From Lingula anatina (Eukaryota; Brachiopoda; Lingulata; Lingulida; Lingulidae): DNA of 38,648 nucleotides. The position numbers and the translations under genes were made by a program. The stretch spans positions 26,776 through 65,423 of the forward strand of contig NW_019774369.1 of NCBI RefSeq assembly GCF_001039355.2. Reading direction: 5' to 3'. This document shows, piece by piece, positions 9,361-22,700 of the stretch (position 1 is the stretch's first letter; each line of letters begins with the position of its first letter). The notes beneath the pieces are model-generated. The model did no database searches and was not told where the DNA came from. It saw only the letters and a list, made by a program, of their open reading frames with translations.

Positions 9361-10580
9361 ATGTAAGACAAAATTAATTTAGAAAAAAACTGTTTCGTTA
9401 ATAAATTCATGGCATATCAACTCTTATGTTGATGAGATTTCTTGAGGGCATACCTGTATTGATAAGAATTCACTCGTTATTGCAATACCCCCCCTCAAGT
9501 TCTCCAAAATATATAGGCGAATCCAGTCTTGATTCTTTGGCAGTGGGCTTAACTACCCTAGATCAAGATAAATATTTCACAAGGAATAAGAGAATACAGT
9601 GAACTTCTGCATAGCATATTTTATTTAGCAAAGAGTTTTTTGCATATAGAAACATACAATTGGTTTAAAACCTAAGTAACAGACTCCTAATGAGCTCAAT
9701 TTTTCTTAAACAACAGGAGCTTTATGAGTGTTACTTCAAAGCAATTCCCTTTGATTAAATTATACATGAAAGTATAACAATTTATTTTCTGTATCAGAGA
9801 GGAATGACACAGAGAAACCATTGCACCAGAGCTATTCAATTTATAGAGCAAAAGTGACTGTTATCATGTCCTTCATAGGAAATTAGTTAGGAAAATACCA
9901 GCTAGCCTCTACCAAAGTATAATATGATGTATGGATGATTTTATGTACAAAATAATACCTTTTAAGTTTAAATTCTTATATATATAAATATATATATAAT
10001 TACAAGTATTTAACGTTAACTGTCTTGACTAATGGCTATACATAAGAGCAGGGAACACAGAGAAGAAAAAGCAACTTTTTAGAGACGTGAGGACAAAAAA
10101 GGTGAGAATATGAATGATTAATATACAGCGTTCAACATGATATTTTACATTCTGACATATATACAAAAACTTTAATAGTTTCACGTGTACATTTCTTGTT
10201 GCTATGAAATATATCACTAACACTGGTAACCATGGCAACAACACCATTCCACCATCACAGTTGAGACTATACAGTATACCACTGTCATGGAAAAAAATAA
10301 TAATGATACAATATATTAACTGTACAAATGAACAAGAAAACAACTGATATAAACAAAGATCATCAAGAAGAGGTCAATTAAGATTTTACAAGCAAAGTTC
10401 AATATTTCAGGCTTTGTATGAGAAAAAATGAAGACGGGATTTGAGCACCTAATGTTATGTTGGAAGAAACTGTTTCTGTTCTACCTTCTTTCAAGGCTTC
10501 CTTTACATTTCAACATCAGTTTTAAGAACCTTTGAAATTTAATACATTGTTTTTTTTTAAGTATCTGTCTTGAGCAAAAC
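9361..10580. other. Spacer downstream of supervillin, no gene seen
   Basis: AT-rich, with no convincing exon. Several minus-strand AATAAA words occur (for example near 9630), so part may be alternative supervillin 3' UTR. Confidence 0.3.
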
Positions 10581-10586
10581 TTTATT
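10581..10586 (-). terminator. SVIL: Likely polyadenylation signal of supervillin
   Basis: AATAAA on the minus strand, about 110 bases after the supervillin stop codon (10695-10697). It is the first canonical signal after the stop. Confidence 0.5.
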
Positions 10587-10694
10587 TTCACATTATCCTG
10601 TTTACAGTTTAACAAGGAAATTTTGTTAAATATTTCATATCATTGTTCTTGTCTTGAAAATTTGTATTGCACTCTATCCACAAATGTTCAGCAG

Positions 10695-10781
10695 TTAAAA
10701 CAATCCGGCTGGCTTTTTGAGATCTGATTGTTTCCACTTTGGTAAACTGTAGAATTCTTCTTTTGTCATATGGAGAATTTC
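10695..10781 (-). CDS. SVIL: SVIL exon 31: headpiece C-terminal half and stop
   Basis: Acceptor TTCACAG; 28 residues from [10 protein letters not shown] to KPAGLF, then TAA. Carries the actin-binding headpiece signature: F/Y-x2-LP-x-WKQ-x2-LKK followed by the C-terminal GLF. Phase 0 in. Confidence 0.95.
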   Translation of the reverse strand, partial: EILHMTKEEFYSLPKWKQSDLKKPAGLF

Positions 10782-13700
10782 CTGTGAATTAAAATAAAAT
10801 GAAAATTACCAAAAATAATATTGACCAGCATCACAAGATAAATCAGTAAGAAGAAGAAACAACCTTCTGTTCAATAATCTAAAGATCTATATTAAATTAT
10901 TAAGTCATTTTGACATGTTATTAGAGACTAACAAATGGAAAACTAATCATGTCTAAAAATGTGTACAAATGGCTAACAGATCAAACATGAATAAATTCTT
11001 AACTTATAAGTACCTCAAATTCTTCATCAGACAAATAAGATTCTAGTTTCAGAGGATCTACTCCTGATGGCAGAGGGCGCTCCTGCAGTTCCGCCATGGT
11101 GTAGCGGCTTCGACACAGTTCCGTCATTGACTCCTCCATATTGTCCATCTGACCATCCACGAAGCCCTCCTGAAAGTCAACAACGGAATGTGTCACATGG
11201 GTAGTATTTCAAGAGAAACAGACAGAGAAAAACTAAATATGATCTTGTAAGCAGTAATGAAAAATAAACAATATGACATAAAGAACTTACAACATAATGA
11301 ATGACATACATACTACCGGTAGTACACACATATTTATATAATAAAAAAATAACCTCTTTACATAATATATTCCCATATCCTCTTATATTTACTTCACTAA
11401 CAGTAAAGCTTATCTTGTTAGGGTCTCCACCTACCTTTAAATTCAGGCTGGTGACATCCTCCCTGTACTCCCAGTAGGGAAAGAGATTGACAAAATGCTT
11501 TGGTTCCAGTCCTGCATACACCAAGTAGGCTTTGGCAGGGGAAGAGGGATTGCATTCTTAAGAAAGAATAATAGTATAAATGAAGTGATTTATAGCAAAT
11601 TTCTTAATAAAAATTACTCCAGAACAGTACACTTTCCCCTTTTTTCTCTTTTATCATGTAGGTTGATTGCGCAACATGGGAATTGAAATGTGTTGGACTT
11701 TCTGGTTCAAGTTGCACACATGCTGAATATTTTTACCTTTGCAGTACTTCAGTGTTGTTTCCATGGCCAGTCTCTTGTCTACATCAAACCTGGCATGAGC
11801 CGACCCTGTCTTGACGTTCTCGTCCTCCTCCGTCCCCTCTGGCCACCAGCCCTGCCACAGAAATACCTCTGTCTTGTTGTCTATAAGGCACAATGCTGGA
11901 ATGGGAAAACAAGTTGGATGAAAATACATGGTGTTTATGTTAAAACTGAAGCAAAAGTAAAACTGTCCCTCTGTATAGTATAAAATGCACCGTCATGACA
12001 ACAATATTATAAACAGCAACAACAACAATGATGATAATGATGATGATGATAATAATAATAATAATACTGTATTGACTCCTCTGGTACACACAAAAGGTTA
12101 TTAAAGGTTATTTTTAAATTTCTATTAAAATTTCCTCTCTCAATCACTAGCTGATATCACTATCATTTTGTAACTTGTGCACCGACTCAACAGTTACAGT
12201 GTGTACCAGGGGTGGATGGAGGCTGTCTTCTGGGTCTTCTCCAAGACAGTAAGAATTTTTCAAGTTTACATTGATAGGCATCTGATTTTTTATCTGAAGA
12301 CAGTCAAAAATGGAGGATGGATTAACAAAGATGATATGGAAGACTGTCAGAAAATATCTCTAGATCCATCCCTGTATACCAAACAGACACTGAGATGCAC
12401 ACCAACCTGGCTGAGAGTGTTTGTAGAGATCTGTCTGTATAAAAGGGAATGCTGACACATAATCTGGATGTCTGCAGGGATTGAGCACTTCTGACACCTC
12501 AAATGTTCCTGCCACACTGGTCATGTTGAACAGACGGGGGGTGTAGTCAAACTTGGCTGGAGCTTGAAAAGAAAGAGATTGAACTCATTATACTAAGAAT
12601 GTGCAAAACAGAAAAAAAAAATGGAATGACAAATTGGATGATGTATTGATAATTTACAATAAATACCTTCAGGTAAGAGTGCCATGTGGCTTCACATAGG
12701 CATAGTAAATTAGAGATCATTGCCTATCTAATTTGTTTTTTTTTCCACAAATTTGTCAAATCTTTTCATTAAATCATTTAGTTACTTGGCTCAATTGTAT
12801 CTTCAAATGGGGTCCTGTTCTGCATGAAGTTAAAAAGAAAAATAGAGTAGAATGTAAAAAAAGCTAAAATCTGAGTCAATAAGGTGAAATAAACTAAGAT
12901 ATTTAATCTTTTTCAGTAAAACCAAACAATTTATCTGTCAGCAAAAAATAAACTTAATCTCTTATTAATTGGTTTATCTATATTTGATAATATTTGCTTA
13001 CATTTTAGCAAGGTGTCATATTTGTCCCTGTCCTTGCAGTCCAAGCCTGCCCAGAAGCTGGACTTCTCACTGCCCTCCTCTACCTCTGTGATCACGATGG
13101 AGGCCTTCTCATGGAGACCCACTTCCACTGGGCACCTGGAACAGTGAGACAAAATAAACATTGACCATAAGAAATGGCTACAAAAGAAAATGTCTGATAT
13201 ACACAAAATACAACATGACATAAAACCTTGAAAAGACTGCTTTAGCACAGTTTCTACACAGAAATTGAATTTTTTTTTGTATGATTTTTTTTATCATTGC
13301 AATATTGTATCAATTTCCTTATACATTTATAAATATGTCTTGTCACTTGAGTGTTGATAATTCATTGCTTATATCCTCTGCTGTGGTTTATAATATGGTT
13401 TAAATTTTTACTTTCAAGGCCCCTGATTCCCTTTATATTCAGGAGTTTTTTGAGGATAATAACATTAAAGTAATGGTTCTAGGATTTAAAACAATTTCCC
13501 ATTCTCCACTTATACACTATAAAAACAAACAAGCACAACACAAAATACCACACTTACTTATTCTTAAGTCTCTGAGCAGCTGCTAAGGCATTCTTCCTGG
13601 TATTGGCAGTGCACTTACACCCATGCCACACATACAAATACCCAGTCTTTATGTTTAGCAAGAGGAAGGAAGATCGACTACGCAAACATTCTACTTTAGC

Positions 13701-16700
13701 TGGAACCTCGACCAAATTCGTCTCAGTTTCCAGCTCTCCTCTGATGGCGTAAAGCCGCCATGATCCCTGAGTGTTGGTAGACTCCTCCTCACGCTTGCCG
13801 ATGTATGTAATCATCCTGCCTTCAAACAAGTTCAGGAAGGCTGGAGGCTCCTTGCCTTCTGTCACCCGTACCTGAACAAACAATGTACCAAACAGAATTA
13901 ATATAATGCCACTGAATTTTAAATGAATTAAAATAGATGTCTATTTTTCCCTTAAATAAAATGTCTGCCTATTTCAAGTATATGCTACATATGTTAATAG
14001 GCATCATATTTACTTACAAATATATCTTTTAAACTACAGCGTTTAAGATCAAAGGTACTGAAATCTATCATTGAAAATAACCAAAAATTAATTGCATCAC
14101 AAATAAGTTATTTAAATCCTTGCCTGTGGTCCCCTTTCTTCATCCAACTCCACTGTCATCAGAGCCGAGGCCCCTTTTTCACTGATTGTCGAACCCTTGC
14201 CCTGCCAGAAGAAATACGCACACCTCTCTCGTCCTGTCATGGATTGTCTGTTAGATACACCTCCCTTCAGGTTCTTCATGCCTGCAGGTGAAAGGATACT
14301 TTGTTATGCAAATTATATGCAAATTCAGATCGAACAAGAACTGACAATGTTCCAAGCTCGAGTCAAGAGAAACTTGATGTGGTGAATGAAAGAGGCAAAC
14401 AGAAGCTTTCTTTTGAGTGGAACCCTTACATATCATAATACATGCCGTACATGTAAAATTTAAGTTTCATCTTTGAAAGCTTATTACTGACAATACCTCC
14501 ACATATTTTCAAGATTTACAAACAAAGACATGTCCCTTTGTAGATATACACAGAGTATAGAACATGCATCAACTTGAGAGAATGAAGCAACCATTTTTCT
14601 TCAATCAACAACTAGCTGTTATTGGCATCTGCAGGTTAAAAGGAAGGGCTGTATTCTTAGTGGCTGAGAAAATAGATGAAATCTTTTAGGATTTCAACTT
14701 TTACCTTTCTGTCCCACCAAGAACTGCCATCGCACCACGTAGGTGTCCTGGTTGTGGAACTGTCCCAGACACTCTTCTGGCAGCTGGTAATGATCAAACT
14801 CCAGAATATGCCACATGGCCAAGCCAAGAGTCAAGATGTCGTACTCTCTCCACAAACCTTCGTATTCCTCAGCCCTGGGAAATTAAATGGAATTTAATTT
14901 AGACAAAAGTTCATTAAATTGGTTAATGGAAGGTTACTCAATGTGAATACAGATTACTATTGTAAGATTGTTTGTGTGTTACCTTTTATGTTTATGTATA
15001 TGAGCCAAGGTATTTCATAGAATGGTAACAATAGGTGTATAAAACAATCCAGATATCCATAGCACATTTTCTTAAAATAAAGTCTTTTTGAGCAGAAAAA
15101 AACAATAGTGTAAGGACTCAAGGTGATATAACCATACTTACCAGTTTAAGCCACGCCCTACATTCTGTCCCTCTAGACACAGGGTGACAGGAGAGGTGTC
15201 CAGAGGAACCATCACCGCCGCGTCATACGCCTTCAATTCTACAGCTGGCTCATTCTATAGGAGCGAAAGGAAAAAAGAAATACATGTAAAAAATTTGTTA
15301 AAAAAATTATACCAGTGTTTGCCATTAGTTACCTGAAAACTGATTTCTGTCACTGCCACTGCAGGCTAAATTATTTTATCTAATTTATCCCAGCTGAAAA
15401 TTTTTCATCTTTAATTTCTAAATTTCACCATATGACTGTGACTTTTAAAAAAAGATGTTGTGCATTAATCTTCATTTAAAATACATTTCCTGAGTGTAAC
15501 AATCCTTTACTCCTATTTGGTCAAATTTTAATATCAATTCTATGGCCATTTTCATAGCTAATTATCAAATAAATACTGTATCACAACAGTTGATAATGTC
15601 ATTACTATAACAGCATGTACCTTAGTCTTACTGTCTGTGTCGGCTCCTTTTACTGTGATAATTCTAGCAGGATCAGGCCAGTCTAGGAATTTTTCTTTAA
15701 ACAAAATGGTCTCCATATTCTGAGTAATCTTCCCAAACAGTGACCAGTCTGGGCGTTTATCAGCTTTGGCTGGAGCCCCTCCATCTTCTTCACCTGAGGA
15801 ATGTTTTTACGATTAACATATTTTGTTATGTTTTACTATCTTCAAAGGTAGAATCTAATCCACATGCACATTGTAACTTATTAAACAGTGATACTACTCA
15901 TATTGAACATATATCTTTTAAACGATTTGATTTAGTTGAGAAAATCAAATCATAAATATCTTATGATTTTTACTTCAAATTGCAGAAACCGGGAAACAAA
16001 GAGTGAGTCTTGGTACTTGAAAAATTAAAATGTTTGATCCACTTCTCACACTTACTTCTGAGAGGAGAGAAAGGGTTGATGTCACACTCAGAGTAATCGT
16101 AACCTTGGTCCCAAATCTGTCTGGCGAGCTTAATGGCAATCTTTCTCTTGTCAAATGGCATGTTCTTGCCCAGCCAGACATACATCTCTGGGCCAAAGTC
16201 ATACACAAATATCTGGAAATGGATGTTAAAGTTTGTTAGCATATTGTTTAACACAATTGTGTGCCTTCATTAAATTAAGACTGATCACTAAATGTTAAGC
16301 AGTTTATGTTTTGCTTCTCTTAAATGTTATTTTCATTACAATATTATGTTTTAAATATTTCCAAAATGAAACAACCAATGAGAACAATGTACATCAAGAT
16401 TCAATCACTCTCTTTACACATAAAATATCTCCACTGACAAACTGTCCATCCCTTCCACACCACTATATGACTTCCTATGACAGCTTTCTTTTTCAAACTA
16501 ATAAAATCATTAAAGATCATACAATCACTAAAAGCAATTTTTCATCCAAAGACCACACAGTGTACAGTATTACCTGATCTGGGTTGAGCATCTCGTACTT
16601 GGGCACATTTCCCCAGTATTCTGTGTAAGGCACCAGTGAGTCATCCTCAAACCTGTAGATCATGTTGGTCTGCACCATACACTGCTCATAGATCTCATCT

Positions 16701-19700
16701 TCTTCTGGGGGACCACTCACTGAAATTTTCAAGAAGTTTATCATTAATAATTATTGAATTTCACACAAACTTACGCACCCTCTAATTCTCCCTCTCTCAT
16801 TATTTCTCTCTCTAAATATCAACTTAGAACAACTTGACTATGAGTCACATAATATATTCTTTTCTTTCAAAAATATTTGATTCAGATCTTGTATCCAACA
16901 ATATACAAACTTCAATGAATTTTTAACCAGCATCTCACTCACTTGTGTACTCATCTTGGCCTCCCAGAGTCTTCCAGAACAGTTTCCCAGCTCCCAGGTG
17001 CTGCTTCTTCTCGTCCACACTCCCCACATCTCTGGCGTTCTTACATCCCAGGTCCTTCTTCTGGACTATGTAAGTACTAATGTCTGAAGCCTGGGGATGG
17101 AGAAAAAGAAATAATTTATTACTATTATTATTGTTAATATTAATGTCATTATTATTTGTGTAAGATACAAGAGACTGTCATAGATGTCAGGTTGGTTAAT
17201 ACATTTTCACATTCACAAACACTACTACTACTTTTACTTCTGATGAGTTACTTGGATTGAAAAAGCAAATGAATCTAACCTTGGCCTTCTCGATGACGTT
17301 GGCATACTCTCCCGTCCAGTGTACCACAGAGCCATCCACTATCAGAACAAAGGAGTCGCCACTGTTCACTGACAGCGGACAAGGTTCCACCAGCCTCGTC
17401 TGAACATGTCTCCTACCTGCAGGGGACAAATGATTCATCTGCTCATAACCAACTCTTATTGTAGATTTTTAAGAATGTGTGTAAAACTACAGGAATTCCT
17501 GCCAAAGAAAAATCATGTTTTGGCCAACTCTTCAAACATAATTCACTCAAACTGCGGCCATTCTACTTCCATTTTTTATTTAAAATGCCTAATATACCTT
17601 TCTTTCTCTATTAATTTACTTCCATAGCACCAATTCACATCTATACAAAAGTTAATCTGAACTGGTATCCATACCAAGAAAACAAATACTTCATTTCATA
17701 TGATAAACCCTGTAGATTCTTAATTACCTTTCACTTGTAGTAACATGACAGATTTATAGGGATCCATTCTGCCCATTCCCCCTGGGGTGACAGCCCCCTG
17801 GGACAGGTTCATCTTCTTCAGGGCAATTTTAGCAAAGTCTTCTGTACTGGCTAAACCTGCCAGGGCTGCCTCTGCCAACCCTGCTTCTGAGGCAACTGTT
17901 AAATGATAGCAAACTTTAAAGTGTTGATTCATCCAATTGTTTTATCTAAGATGGAATTATAATAATTTAATATCATACTGGAGTTTCCCATTGAAATTGG
18001 AGGTCACTACGTTTCAGCATTATCAAAATTAACATCTTTTTCACTTGAACTGAAGCTGGTCTGCCATTGATGTTAAGTGGTGACAATCTGGGCAGGATGT
18101 CCCCACACTAGTGACAGCTCAGATTAACCTGAAGAAGGCCTTGAAATAAGGCTAAAACATACAGACCTTCATGTAAAACAAACTCCAGTATATTGATCAT
18201 AATCTTATCTTTATCTTGCTGAATGTAAAATGGAGGGAAGTTTAAAGAAAATGAAATGAGTACTTAAGTGGAGAATATTTGTACATGTACTTATAAAATT
18301 TTACACATTTTCATAATTGTCTTCCTAGGAACCTTATGAAGAATTAACAAATGTGGTAAAATTTGTAAATCAGATAAAAAAAAAAAAAAACAGACAAAGA
18401 AAAAGAAATTGACAAAGATTCTCAAAATGAAATTCAACATACTTGCTTGTCTCTTTACCCTCTTCAGTTCTCTATCAGCGACGTCTGTCCTGATCTCGAT
18501 ATATTCAGACTGGATGTCTTTCCTGGCAGCCAGAGACTTGAGCGGGTTTTTCGATCCTGCCTTGCGCCTCTGTGGACGAGCCTTCTTTGCTGTCTGTAAT
18601 CTGGAAATAAAGATAAATAAGTCAGTGTTGAGCAGTGTCCAGTCTTTATATATGTACCTTGATTGCTGTTCCCTATAGATATTCAGACCTTACAACTTTT
18701 ACTGATAGCTAGAAAATGATGACAATATTGTAGATCAGGTTAAAACACTATAGGCCTCCAGGCAACCTGTCATGGCCAATTACCATCACTGTTCACACAA
18801 AACTAAATTAACACTAAACTAGATATCAACCAAGGTTTTCGCTCCACATGAGGTTGTGTGAACGCTCTAATGTTGATATGCTTTAAAACTATGTATCTCT
18901 TTGGGACATATCTTAAGGCAAAATATCTGAAGAGATCTGATGGGAACTCATACTGATAGCAGGTAGCCTACAGGATTACAAGTACGTCCTGTGGATCAAT
19001 ATATTCAGATTTGGAATTGAAAACATACAGAGTTTTAATGACATAAATTGTGTATAAAACAAGCATCTGAAAGTGACTTTTTTATGTCTACAGATTTATC
19101 ATATTACATAAACCACATTGGATTTATAATACATGAGGTCCAAGACACAATACAAATACATAAATACTGCATACAAGACATTGCAAATTAAAGGAACTTG
19201 TTGGTTTATTACTCATATATACTGATATTCACTGCATGCAAATAAAACAAAGCATTTTTTTGCCAACAGTAACTTACATTTCTCCAGCATCCATAAATAA
19301 CTCATTAAAATCATCCACAGACACCCGCACACTCTCAGAATCTTCTTTAGTCTGAGCTGGTTTTTGGAAAAATGCATCAAAAGTTTCGTCGTCTGCCTGG
19401 GGCACCTGCACCTTATTGATCTGTTTGGCCTCCACCCCCATCTCTGATGTCTTATGCTGCTCCGCGGCATGCTCTGGGTCGTCTACTGTGTATGATTTCT
19501 GGAGTTTACCTGTAAATGATGAATCATATTGTAACAAATAAAGCATAGTTTAAAGGGAATGCTGTTGCATTGTTACAGTAACAAAGAATGTGCAAATTTG
19601 TCAAGATTAATATCAACATACCCTTATATATTATGACATATGTATTTGGTGTCATACAAATGTTTATATTACCATTCCATCCTGGTCCAGAATTGTTCAA

Positions 19701-22700
19701 ATAAAATTAATAGCACTTGTGATAAAAATTTTCAAATTAATGTTATTCTATAAGATCTTTTGGTTACTTAAAACGGATTTTAAATTGACTGAGTGATACT
19801 CCCTCCACCACTTAAAACTTCTAAATGAAAATAAAATTCAGTAAAGATAGACAAAAGTCCATCACCCATTTTGACAGTAATTTTTACTAAAAATTTCACA
19901 CCTGTTTCTGTCTCTCTCCATTGCAAAGACCCAACAAACTGAACCTTGCAGGATCTACCCTGCCTGGTAGTAGCAGTTCCAGTATTAGTAGAAGTAGTAG
20001 CAGTTCTAGTATTAGCAGAAGTAGTGGCAGAAGACTCTTCTTTCACAGTGCTTAATCTAACTATGCCTGCTCCTAACAAGGACTCACACGGTTAATTCAG
20101 TCACTACACAGCAATATGGGAGAGCAACAAAAAAATGGAGAAAAGGGGGACAGGTAAGAAGCAACACAGAAAAGGCTTATGGATAAATACAGGAGTATGA
20201 ATTTTGCCAACAGATGGCAAAAACATATGTCCAATGACAATGCTATAAATATAGTTTAAAGTTAAGAGTTAGTTTAGTTATGAAATACTAGCTGAAAAGC
20301 CAGATAAGACTTTCATGTTTTGTAAGGTACATTATTGTAAGCAGGAAAATTTGAATAAAGGTTTCAGGGAGAATTCACAAGCTATGTAAAGTCAACAAAA
20401 GCAACCCGATTCAAGCAAAGTTCTTTTTCTTCATTTGAAAATCAAACAGTATTGAAGAACTAGAACTTTTAATTATATGACTGATTTTCAATATTTAAAA
20501 CAAAATTTAGGTTGGGTAGTAAAAAGAACTAATAGAATTTGTAAAATTGACTTCATTTCAGTATAATAATCGAAACAAAATATAATAACTTCAGAGAAGC
20601 TAATTTGTCATCTGCTTTTGTGAAGGTTTTTCTGGAAAAGTGGAGCTTGTTACACCCTTATGTAGTTCAGCCTACTTGAGAAGTTGCACTGAACCCTGGC
20701 CACATCTCAATCAACTTTTGTTGAGTAGTTTTAAAAGCTCTTCTAAAACTCTCAGAGTTACCACCATCACCATACTTAGTACCCCTCCACCACCTAAAAA
20801 AATCCCCATCACCATCACACACGCTTACCTTCCTCATCCTCAGCGTCATCAGAAGCTTATGGGAAATGAGACAAACATACAGAATCATGCAGGTGACATA
20901 CAACATACAGTAGAAGCACATGGCCCTGTTGTCAGTTATAAGTGCAATATGGTAAAACTAGGAAGCATTCATATAACACAATATGAAATTTATGTTGGAA
21001 CTTTGTGGAAAAAAATTGTGAATAATGTTAAGACCTACAAAACCCAATAATACTGAACAACAAAACAAAATGCAAAGCATGTTGTGCCTGGTAGTATAAG
21101 GTGCAGTTCATCATTCACTATTTCTTCAGTGACACCAATAATAATAATGATACATTTTCTGCCGTTTCCCTGTAAATTACCTCGAGGAGTATGCTTGGGT
21201 AAGGGAGGAAGCTTGAACGCCCCAGGGGCAGGCGGAGCCCGAGGTGTGGAAGAGGCAAGGGAGTCATCTTGCTTCTCTGAAAAGCCCAGGTATCATTTTC
21301 AATAATATATGAACACATTGAATGCATACTGGGAAAACCCTAGCATATTAATGTGCTTGCCAATAGATATTTTCTATAACTGATCAAACACTTTATATTT
21401 TTTACAAAGCAGAAGTAAATGATCTTAAATGTTTGTTATAAACTGCATATTTCACCTCAGCAGAGATTTGTGTTTATTTTATGTTTGCTGAGAAAATTTC
21501 ACCAACAGAAAAAATATTAATTTTTAAGACCAATTTATATTTCAACTATTGTTTTTAACACACTAATATGCTGATGAAAGCCCATATGTCAATAAAAAGT
21601 ATTTACCCTGAAATCAAAATTGCTAACATATCATATAACACATTCTAAAAATATCATTAACAATTTCTTCCTTTACTTATAAGCATATATATTCTTTCAA
21701 CACAAAAGGCATGCCTCAACATTAAATATAATCTACAATTGACTGTTACGTGAGTTTCTACAATAAATTAGAGAGCATGCCAAAAATCATATTTGAAGGT
21801 ATTAACATGAACCTTGTTTTCTATATTTCAGTAAGTAATCTCATACATAAATCTTCATATAATATCCACAAGACAAAACACCTGTTCAGACAAGGATTAT
21901 TCAAGACTGCAACTTGGTCCAACTTGCACAATCTTATATGAACCAGATATCAGAGTTCCTACTGCCACTCAGGTCTCTGGAGAAACCCTGGTTCATCAAT
22001 ATAGGCAAGTTGTAACCCATGCCTGATTTTCAGTCTTAAACTGTCCTTGTCTGAACAGACCAAAGAAGAGGTTCTACAAATATAACACAGGTATTAGGGA
22101 AGGGAACAGAGGGAGGAGGAGGAGGAGGAGGAGGAGGAGGTGGAGATGAGACTGGATGAGACGAGGACGGTATGTGGATCTACCTCTGGGTAACTTAAAA
22201 GAGGAGCTTCTGGGAGATGATCTCTTCTTGCGCTGGAGGAGCGGACTGTCGTGAACAGTAAGTCTGGATCCTGGGCAGAAGTAAACACATGCTTAATAGT
22301 AAAACATCATGCAGAACAAAATTTCAATAAGTTTGTCTACCTGAATCAAGGAAAGAAAATTAAGATGATTTTTTATGCACTAGCCTCACTTTTTCAAAAA
22401 ATTATCTGAAACTGATTTCAGACTGGTTTGAAACTTGTGTGATTAGGTCTAAAACCCAATATCAAACAGTCAAACTAATATTCGAGTCATTCCACTGTTC
22501 ATGGCACAGTACAAATTCCTTAAGTCTCTGACAACTTTACGGCTGGAAATTTAGCTTGTTGGCTGATATTGCTTTTAGACCCAATGTGATAAGTCTAAGC
22601 ATGCATCTTCACACATTTCAATTCCATTAGGCAGACCACAGCCTAGTGCACATCTTTCCCAGTAAATTATATAAGCTCTACACAGTGCAAACTCTTGATC

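Noticed and set aside
9930-10343. 104-codon minus frame after the supervillin stop
   Set aside because: Hydrophobic, Phe/Ile-rich translation of AT-rich DNA with no start context or homology. More likely UTR or spacer.
20640-21050. 136-codon plus-strand frame
   Set aside because: It runs antisense across supervillin exon 11 and intron with low-complexity Pro/Thr/His residues and no domain.
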